DNA from: Acidobacteriota bacterium
GTDB lineage: Bacteria > Acidobacteriota > Terriglobia > Terriglobales > Acidobacteriaceae
Direction: 5' to 3'
Assembly: GCA_003225515.1 (NCBI GenBank)
Contig: QIAK01000342.1
Span: 1-5,445 of the forward strand
DNA length: 5,445 bases
Position 1 is the stretch's first letter. The number at the start of each line of letters is the position of its first letter. The notes below the pieces were generated by a model that was not told where the DNA came from, did not search any database, and worked only from the letters and a program-made list of their open reading frames with translations. A program made the position numbers and the translations under genes. Of this stretch, positions 1 through 5,445 are shown piece after piece.

Positions 1-2
1 AG

Positions 3-368
3 CCCATGGTGCGGATCGTCGCACAGGCCACCAGCGGCGTAGAACCAAAGTGGGTGATGATGGCTCCCGTTGGCGCCGTCCGAACCATCTGGGAGAAAAC
101 TGGTTGGAAGAACGAGGACGTCGATCTGTACGAACTCAATGAGGCTTTCTCGGTGCAGGCTCTGGGTGTTATGCGGGAACTGGGATTGAATCCCGATAAG
201 GTCAATGTGAATGGCGGCGCCGTAGCTATCGGCCACCCGATCGGCGCCAGCGGCGCGCGGGTACTGGTCACCCTAATTTACGAAATGATTCGCCGCGACG
301 TGCATCGCGGTATTGCCGCTCTATGCCTCGGCGGCGGCAATGCCGTGGCGATGGCGGTGGAGAGATAG
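3..368 (+). CDS. Thiolase (acetyl-CoA C-acetyltransferase type), C-terminal part, 5' end outside window
   Basis: This is the C-terminal third of a thiolase, a family that condenses two acetyl-CoA to acetoacetyl-CoA or runs the reverse cleavage, in the cytoplasm. The frame is open from position 3, before the first ATG at 6, and ends in TAG at 366-368. About 121 residues remain of a family usually near 390, so the N-terminal domain with the nucleophilic cysteine is off the left edge and the ATG at 6 is not a start. Counting that Met as residue 1, visible motifs are NEAF (45-48), the glycine-rich signature 2 around VNGGAVAIGHPIGASG with the catalytic His77 (codon 234-236), and signature 3, CLGGGNA, with the acid/base Cys107 (codon 324-326). 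All expected C-terminal catalytic residues are present. The usual GPVPA loop reads APVGA here. Thiolase identity is secure; biosynthetic (phaA/atoB-like) versus degradative (fadA-like) use cannot be decided, so no symbol is given. Confidence 0.5.
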   Translation, partial: PMVRIVAQATSGVEPKWVMMAPVGAVRTIWEKTGWKNEDVDLYELNEAFSVQALGVMRELGLNPDKVNVNGGAVAIGHPIGASGARVLVTLIYEMIRRDVHRGIAALCLGGGNAVAMAVER

Positions 369-397
369 TAATTGCGTGCAAGCCGCTGAGAAGCGTC

Positions 398-2515
398 TTA
401 GCTCACTGCCGAGACCGGCAGCGTCACCGTAAAAATCGCGCCACCCTCGGGGGAGTTCGCTGCCTCCACGCTGCCGTTGTGCTCTTTCATCACTGACTTG
501 CAGATGCTGAGGCCCAACCCTGTTCCGCGGCCTGGGCGCTTTGTCGTGTAGAAGGGATCGAAGATGCTGGCCAGCGTTTCCTTCGGGATACCCGGGCCAT
601 CGTCGTGAAAGCTGACCCACACCGAATTCTCCCCTTTTCCCAAGCGGATGCGCAACGTACCTTTGTCCCGTGCCTCGCGAATCGCCTGTTCCGCGTTGAC
701 AATCAGATTCAGGAAAACCTGCATCAACTGGTGCGGATCGCCCATGGCATAAGGCATTCCCGCCTCTTTCAAGAAGTCAACGTTGACGTTGTTCTTGCGC
801 AGCGAGTAAGCGTGCAGGTTCAACGTCCGCTCCACCACTTCCACCACGTTGATGCGGCTCTTGCCGGGAGCGGGCGGACGCGAAAAATATGTCAGGTTCT
901 GCACGATTTCCGCCGCACGGCGCGCCTGTTGCTGCAGCATCGCCAGTTGCTTGCGAGATGTTTCATTCGTCTCGGTATCCTGCAGGAGTTCGCTCACGCC
1001 CATGATGCTGGTCAGAGGATTGTTCAGTTCGTGAGCGACGCCGCCAATCATCGCGCCCATGGCCGCCAGGCGCTCACTCTGTACTACCTGCTGCTCCAGT
1101 TTTCGCTCGACCGTGATATCGCGGACCGAAATAATAACTCCGCTGATCTTGGCATCGGAATCGACTAGTTGACTGCCTGAGGCGCGCATAGTCCGCCAGT
1201 TTCCATCGCGGTGGCGCGCGCCGTATTCCGCGGACCCGAACACCTGCCTGCCGGAAACAATGTCGTGATAGAGGGAAGCGAGTTCCGGAGAATGGTCGTC
1301 CAGTTCAGAAATCTTCTTTCCCAGCATGTCTTGAGGTTCGTAGCCGAGAAGGTCGCGAGCGCGGGAACTGACAAAGGTATACCGTTCCTCAAGATCGACT
1401 ACCAAAATCAGATCAGGGAAACTTTCCAGCAGGCGCCCGCGGAACTCCTCCTGCTGCGCCAGTTGCCGCTCCATCCTGCGCCGCTCGGTGATGTCGACCA
1501 GCGTTCCCTGGTAGCGGATGATGTTGCCTGCAGCATCCCAAACTGCCCGTGAAGAATCCAAAAACACTGCCGCTTTCCCATCTTTGCGTCGAAGTTTGAC
1601 TTCACGCGTGCGCAGGCCTCCGCGATCGTCAATGGCTCGTCCCAGCACGGGTTGCCCTGGATCGAAGTTCAATGCCGCCGGCTCAGCGGTCAAGAGTTCG
1701 CTCTTCTCCGTGTATCCCAGCATGCTCATGAGGGCAGGATTGGCGTCGAGCAAACGTCCCTCCGGCGTGCTGAAGTAGACGCCTTCCTGCAGGGTCTCGA
1801 ACAGTTCCGTGAAGCGCATTTCTTTCTCGCGCAATTCGGTTACGTCACGCCCGAGAATGCTCGCGCCCACAACCTCATCCCCTTTGATGATTCCATTCAA
1901 CACGCACTCAAAATAAAGAGGCCGCGCGTTACGCTTCAGGCGGACACGCACCGTGCCTGACCAGCGCTTCTTTTCCAGGAAGCGTCCCAGGCTGTGTTCC
2001 ACCTCTTCCTGAGTCGGTTCCTCTAGCAAGTCATAAACCTTGTGCCCCACCAGTTCGGAGTAGGTCAGCCCCGTCAACTCAGCGACGCGCTTGTTTACGG
2101 TTCGCAGCGTTCCGTCGAGCGAGACCGCACATGCAGGATCATCAAAGGAGTCGATCAACTCCTTGAAGTTGCGTTGCGAACGCATGATGACCTGGCTGAG
2201 CTGATCGAGTTGCTCTTCCGATGGCGCTGCTCCGACATGTTCCTGCAGGCCGCGCAGCAATCCTTTGAGCTCACTGACTTCACGCCGGCGCCCGTAGGCG
2301 TATGCCGCGAACAGGAAAGAAAGAACGAGTACCCCAATTGGAATCGCGCGAAGCTGATAAGGAATGTTATCGAGTCGTTCCCAAAGCAAGGCCGTCAAGG
2401 CCACGGCCAGGAAGATCATGAAACCCAGCACCCATCGCCATAGTTGCGATTCTTCTCGATCAAGACTTCCAGGTGCCCGCGACGTTTCTGACCGATTAAC
2501 AGAATTGGGACTCAT
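398..2515 (-). CDS. Membrane-bound sensor histidine kinase with three PAS domains (NtrB-like core)
   Basis: This 705-residue protein is a two-component sensor kinase. It should autophosphorylate on His and pass the phosphate to a response regulator, none of which is encoded here. Two hydrophobic helices (about 25-45 and 53-75) are joined by a loop of only about 8 residues, and RRR follows the second helix. This places nearly the whole protein in the cytoplasm with no periplasmic sensor domain. A linker (76-113) leads to three PAS/PAC units: about 114-231, 235-348 and 358-473, each ending in a (D)(V/I)T(E/V)xR-type PAC end. The HisKA domain has the H-box GGVAHELNNPL with phospho-acceptor His495. 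The HATPase has the N-box NLIVNAEQAI (Asn607), G1 DDGPGIP (638-644), F-box FDPFYTTK (652-659) and G2 GRGTGLGLS (662-670), so it looks fully active. The HELNNPL form resembles NtrB/HPK4-type kinases. The ATG at 2513-2515 is the first start after an in-frame TAA at 2534-2536; the only purine-rich site (AAGGA, 2531-2535) lies 15 bases away. The stimulus is unknown. Confidence 0.5.
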   Translation of the reverse strand: MSPNSVNRSETSRAPGSLDREESQLWRWVLGFMIFLAVALTALLWERLDNIPYQLRAIPIGVLVLSFLFAAYAYGRRREVSELKGLLRGLQEHVGAAPSEEQLDQLSQVIMRSQRNFKELIDSFDDPACAVSLDGTLRTVNKRVAELTGLTYSELVGHKVYDLLEEPTQEEVEHSLGRFLEKKRWSGTVRVRLKRNARPLYFECVLNGIIKGDEVVGASILGRDVTELREKEMRFTELFETLQEGVYFSTPEGRLLDANPALMSMLGYTEKSELLTAEPAALNFDPGQPVLGRAIDDRGGLRTREVKLRRKDGKAAVFLDSSRAVWDAAGNIIRYQGTLVDITERRRMERQLAQQEEFRGRLLESFPDLILVVDLEERYTFVSSRARDLLGYEPQDMLGKKISELDDHSPELASLYHDIVSGRQVFGSAEYGARHRDGNWRTMRASGSQLVDSDAKISGVIISVRDITVERKLEQQVVQSERLAAMGAMIGGVAHELNNPLTSIMGVSELLQDTETNETSRKQLAMLQQQARRAAEIVQNLTYFSRPPAPGKSRINVVEVVERTLNLHAYSLRKNNVNVDFLKEAGMPYAMGDPHQLMQVFLNLIVNAEQAIREARDKGTLRIRLGKGENSVWVSFHDDGPGIPKETLASIFDPFYTTKRPGRGTGLGLSICKSVMKEHNGSVEAANSPEGGAIFTVTLPVSAVS
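406..421. other. Perfect 6-bp inverted repeat at the convergent gene ends
   Basis: CTGCCG (406-411) and CGGCAG (416-421) form a GC-rich 6-bp stem with a 4-base AGAC loop. It lies inside the last codons of the kinase, just before its TAA at 398-400, and about 38 bases after the thiolase stop. It could slow transcription from either side of this convergent junction. No T-run follows on either strand, so it does not qualify as an intrinsic terminator. Confidence 0.5.
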
Positions 2516-2548
2516 GAGGAATACTGCCCGTCCTTATTGGCCATGCTA

Positions 2549-2554
2549 ATTCTA
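2549..2554 (-). promoter_or_regulatory. Possible -10 element upstream of the histidine kinase
   Basis: On the minus strand the 88-base gap between the peptidase stop and the kinase start contains TAGAAT (overlapping TATAGA), five of six matches to the sigma-70 -10 consensus. Transcription would begin near 2542 and leave a leader of about 26 bases. No convincing -35 hexamer sits 16-18 bases upstream; the best is TCGATG at 2570-2575 with a 15-base spacer. It could be chance, with the kinase instead co-transcribed with the peptidase. Confidence 0.5.
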
Positions 2555-2603
2555 TACGCGGAGAAAGGACATCGACGTGTTGGACATCTTGGTACACAAA
2601 GAT

Positions 2604-5445
2604 CTATTCGTCAGGCTCGGGCGCGGGCACAGGCGATTCTGCGGGTTTTGGCTGGTTCGCCACGATTGCCTGCCAATTGAGAATTGCATTCCAAAGCAAG
2701 CGCTGGTCACCCCGGTTCAAATCACGGTGCATAGGGTTGAAATTGAAAGAGACGACGTGCCCCTTGCCCACAGGCATGTCGAGGATGGCAGGCCTGCCGA
2801 TTAGATTTTCTTCTCCCCAGGCCTGCCCGCTTTCGACGAATGGTTTGCCCTCTGTATCGCCCCACTCCATCACTACGCCGGTGCGATCCTCGGGTCCATC
2901 CAGGCAAGTCGTGCAGTACGCCATGCGCAGCCAGCGGCGCGGAGTGTTATACAAAGGAAAATTTTGCCGGAAGACATACGTGTGCGCGGGATAACCATAG
3001 GCGATGGGGTGACCGCTGCGATCGAAGGTGACGCGCACATGCGCTCCCGGCGTCCGCGTAGCCGCTTGTTGCGCGGCTGCCGATGATGCGCCTCCGCCAC
3101 CTGCAGTGCTGCGCGGAACTCCGCCGGAAGACCGCCGCACGAATCTCACCAGCCCGCCTTCGAGGGCCAGCATGCTCCCGCTGCCCAGCGTAACCATCAG
3201 CCCGCCATCTTGGATAAAGCGCTGAATCTGTCCCAGTCCTTCGTAGCCGATTCCTCCCGTGATGTCGTCCGATTCGGCGGGAGTACCAAAGCTCGGCGTC
3301 TGGGCTGTTTTCCTAAATGGCATGGGAGACCAGGCTTTCGGTAGACCTTCAATCTGCTCCGCCAGTTCCAGATCGACATGCCCGTAGAGCAACACGTCGA
3401 TACGTGAGCGCAGGTTCCCGGCGCGGATGTCTTCGTCCCGGAGATAAGTGTAGGGAACCTTCCGTTGATCGAGCGAGTAACGGATCCATCCGATCGAATC
3501 AGTATCGGCCCATGGAACCCACAAACCAATTCGCGGCGCTTTTGCTTTGTGCCGTGGGACTTCGGGTGAAGCGGAAACCTGGGTGAAGTCGAGCCCGAGT
3601 TCGGCTGCCGTTGAAGCGACAGACTGGCGTAGACCGGGCTGATCCGCAACGATCCACGATCCCGCCGGAAACTTCGTTCCACCTGTCTCGAACTCACGTT
3701 CAGCGATCTGAATTTCGAAGTTTGCGAGACGATAGCGCGCAGCCAGGAATGATTCCTGCCCGGTATCTTTCAGCAGATAAACCGAACCGTTGCCTGCGAC
3801 ATGGCCGGTGGGATGCGGCGCTTCCGTCAAGGGGGCGAGCGCAATTTCGCGGATCGACACATCTGCGATTGCGATGGCCTGCAAATGGTAGTGCGCGGGA
3901 AGCTCCCAGGAAACATCGTCGTACGGTGCGGCTCCATCTTTGGGATAGTGCTGGGGCGTCAGCAGGTCAACAGCGTAGTTGCGATAGGGCTGATCGAGTC
4001 GAACCACATAGGTTCCCGCGGGAAAGCCACCTTCCTTAACTTGAAACGCATTCTGCGCCCGGGCCACTTCGATGTGCTGCGCCATGAGGCGCGCAACCAG
4101 CTGCGCGACCCGTGCTGGATCGCCTTGATCTTCTGGAATCACGAATCCATAAGGCGGCTGCGTCAGGCCCTTCTGCCAGGAGTCCCATGACTTTTTATAA
4201 AAATTGCGCAGCAATTCTTGCGCCTCGCTGGCCGCTTCGTCCAGCGCTGCCAGAGCGCCAGTCTCCTGATAATTCAGATTGTCGCGAGCGGACCAGGTGA
4301 CCTCACTCGGGGCAGGCAAGGGCCGGTACCACTCCATGCTTGCGGCGGAGGGCGGCACGGCGCGCTTCTCTGTTTCCGCGCTGCCGTTGCCGAAAGTCTC
4401 ATAGCCGCGGCCAATGCTATTGTGATTCATCGCCACGGAGTCGAGATATAAGTGGGCAAAAGCCTCGCCGAAATTCCATGTTGAGACGCCGGGCATGCCC
4501 ATCGCCGTCATGGCCTGCACTTCGTGAAAACTGAGCGACAGGAATTCGGTGAAGGTAATGGGATCAATGTTTGGGTTGTACGGCCCGGTGCCATTCCATG
4601 TCATCATCAGCGGCACGCCCTCATGTAAGTCATGCACCACTGTAGGATGCCACTCATAAAACATGCGGTGCACCGCCTTCGTGGTCTCATGCGTCTGCTG
4701 GTGCGTGTCGCGATTGATGTCGACGAATGTGTACTTCGACCAGTAAGGCGGTGACTGGCGGGGAAGCGTGTTGCGATCGGTTTTTCCTTTGAGATATCGG
4801 TAGAACCAGTCCACCATTTTGTCGCGGCCGTCGGGATTGGAAATGGGATTGATCAGCACGATGACTTTTTCACGAATGCGCTGGATCATTGGCTGTTCCG
4901 ATACTGCGAGGCGATAGGCCAGTTCGAGCACCGCCTCGGTCGATCCGGTTTCATCGGAGTGGAGCGCAGCATTAAAGTAATAAAGAGGGCGCGAGGTCGA
5001 AATCAGCTTTTCGGCAGCGGCCTGGTCGGTGTGCCGCGGATCCGCGAGCGCCGCCGTAGTGGCTTTTAAGCGATCGAGGTCTCGGATGCCGGCCTCATCG
5101 CCTATGGCGATCAGGACAATGTCGCGGCCCTCCTCACTCCGGCCGATCGTGAACGTGCGCACTCGCGGACTGGCGGCCGCCAACGCACGGGCATACGCAT
5201 AAGCTTTCTCTGTGCCCAGGAGTTCTCCCGGCGCGCCCATGATCCGGCCGAGAAATTTCTCAGGAGATGGTACGCTGCCAGAATTGGGGATGTACGAGAC
5301 CCAGGGCGAAACAAAATGCGGATCGGTTGTTGCGGCCGCGATGGCCTCAACTGATCCAGGCTCGGGGACATCAGGGCTTTGCGCAACCGCACTGAGTGAG
5401 ACAGTCAAACACGCCAGCGACAGGATCGATACCTGCACAGTTCGG
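2604..5445 (-). CDS. Exported M14-family zinc metallopeptidase with C-terminal GATase1-like domain, 5' end probably outside window
   Basis: This is a large secreted zinc carboxypeptidase-like enzyme, presumably cutting peptides outside the cytoplasm for nutrition or wall/peptide turnover; the substrate is unknown. Numbering is from the GTG at 5436-5438. The N-terminus is a signal peptide core (about 3-16) with a likely cleavage site after AVA (17-19). The peptidase domain (about 56-370) has zinc motif HSDE (His160, Glu163), NPDG (201-204), an INR motif (Asn242, Arg243) matching carboxypeptidase A Asn144/Arg145, and a VVHDLHEG segment giving the third zinc ligand (His269 or His272). Glu347 in YETFGNG is a candidate for the catalytic Glu. 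Residues 456-625 form a middle region with two similar FPAG modules. Residues 635-922 resemble the glutamine-amidotransferase-like domain seen at the end of long M14 proteins, interrupted by a Gly/Ala-rich stretch (769-799). The tail (929-944) is Pro/Glu-rich. The GTG lacks a basic n-region, while the open frame upstream supplies an Arg (codon 5442-5444), so the real start is probably beyond 5445. The stop is TAG at 2604-2606. Confidence 0.5.
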   Translation of the reverse strand, partial: RTVQVSILSLACLTVSLSAVAQSPDVPEPGSVEAIAAATTDPHFVSPWVSYIPNSGSVPSPEKFLGRIMGAPGELLGTEKAYAYARALAAASPRVRTFTIGRSEEGRDIVLIAIGDEAGIRDLDRLKATTAALADPRHTDQAAAEKLISTSRPLYYFNAALHSDETGSTEAVLELAYRLAVSEQPMIQRIREKVIVLINPISNPDGRDKMVDWFYRYLKGKTDRNTLPRQSPPYWSKYTFVDINRDTHQQTHETTKAVHRMFYEWHPTVVHDLHEGVPLMMTWNGTGPYNPNIDPITFTEFLSLSFHEVQAMTAMGMPGVSTWNFGEAFAHLYLDSVAMNHNSIGRGYETFGNGSAETEKRAVPPSAASMEWYRPLPAPSEVTWSARDNLNYQETGALAALDEAASEAQELLRNFYKKSWDSWQKGLTQPPYGFVIPEDQGDPARVAQLVARLMAQHIEVARAQNAFQVKEGGFPAGTYVVRLDQPYRNYAVDLLTPQHYPKDGAAPYDDVSWELPAHYHLQAIAIADVSIREIALAPLTEAPHPTGHVAGNGSVYLLKDTGQESFLAARYRLANFEIQIAEREFETGGTKFPAGSWIVADQPGLRQSVASTAAELGLDFTQVSASPEVPRHKAKAPRIGLWVPWADTDSIGWIRYSLDQRKVPYTYLRDEDIRAGNLRSRIDVLLYGHVDLELAEQIEGLPKAWSPMPFRKTAQTPSFGTPAESDDITGGIGYEGLGQIQRFIQDGGLMVTLGSGSMLALEGGLVRFVRRSSGGVPRSTAGGGGASSAAAQQAATRTPGAHVRVTFDRSGHPIAYGYPAHTYVFRQNFPLYNTPRRWLRMAYCTTCLDGPEDRTGVVMEWGDTEGKPFVESGQAWGEENLIGRPAILDMPVGKGHVVSFNFNPMHRDLNRGDQRLLWNAILNWQAIVANQPKPAESPVPAPEPDE

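Noticed and set aside
369..397. Bidirectional terminator between the convergent thiolase and kinase genes
   Set aside because: The 29-base gap has no strong stem and no T-run; the only good inverted repeat lies inside the kinase coding end and is listed separately.
605..1168. Open frame of 187 codons on the plus strand
   Set aside because: It lies fully antisense to the kinase PAS/HisKA coding region, shows no recognisable domain, and has the composition expected of a shadow frame in GC-rich DNA.
2586..2603. Hairpin (ATCTT/AAGAT on the minus strand) just after the peptidase stop as a terminator
   Set aside because: The stem is 5 bp and AT-rich with an 8-base loop, and no T-run follows, so it does not support an intrinsic terminator.
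3197..3697. Open frame of 166 codons on the minus strand
   Set aside because: It is an out-of-frame shadow inside the peptidase gene, whose own frame is continuous and family-like through this stretch.
2604..5438. Reading the peptidase C-terminal domain as an active glutamine amidotransferase
   Set aside because: No Cys-His-Glu triad is visible: the only cysteines there are the CxxC pair, outside the expected nucleophile elbow, so it is taken as a non-catalytic fold.

Overview
The window carries three protein genes and almost no non-coding DNA. GC content looks moderately high, in the high-50s percent by eye. It suggests a heterotrophic Gram-negative-type bacterium. The style of the genes (large exported M14 metallopeptidase, multi-PAS orphan histidine kinase, thiolase) would fit Acidobacteriota, but this is an impression from protein style and not a demonstrated assignment.

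Layout. Positions 3-368 (+) are the last 121 codons of a thiolase (acetyl-CoA acetyltransferase type) whose front lies outside the window. After 29 bases comes the stop of a convergent gene at 398-2515 (-), a membrane-anchored sensor histidine kinase with two transmembrane helices, three PAS domains and a complete HisKA/HATPase core. Upstream of it, across an 88-base gap and on the same strand, 2604-5445 (-) is a large exported M14-family zinc metallopeptidase. Its frame stays open to the right edge, so its true start is probably outside the window. It ends in a glutamine-amidotransferase-like (non-catalytic) domain.

How they work together. The thiolase is convergent with the other two and probably unrelated to them. 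The peptidase and kinase are co-directional and could share a transcript, but the gap holds a possible weak -10 element, and nothing shows that the kinase controls the peptidase. No response regulator is present, so the kinase is an orphan within this window.

I found no mobile element, CRISPR array, RNA gene or clear intrinsic terminator, and no convincing undescribed system. The points most worth a second look are inside the metallopeptidase: a duplicated module between the catalytic and C-terminal domains, a lone CxxC pair in an otherwise cysteine-free mature protein, a Gly/Ala-rich insertion, and an ambiguous zinc-ligand motif.
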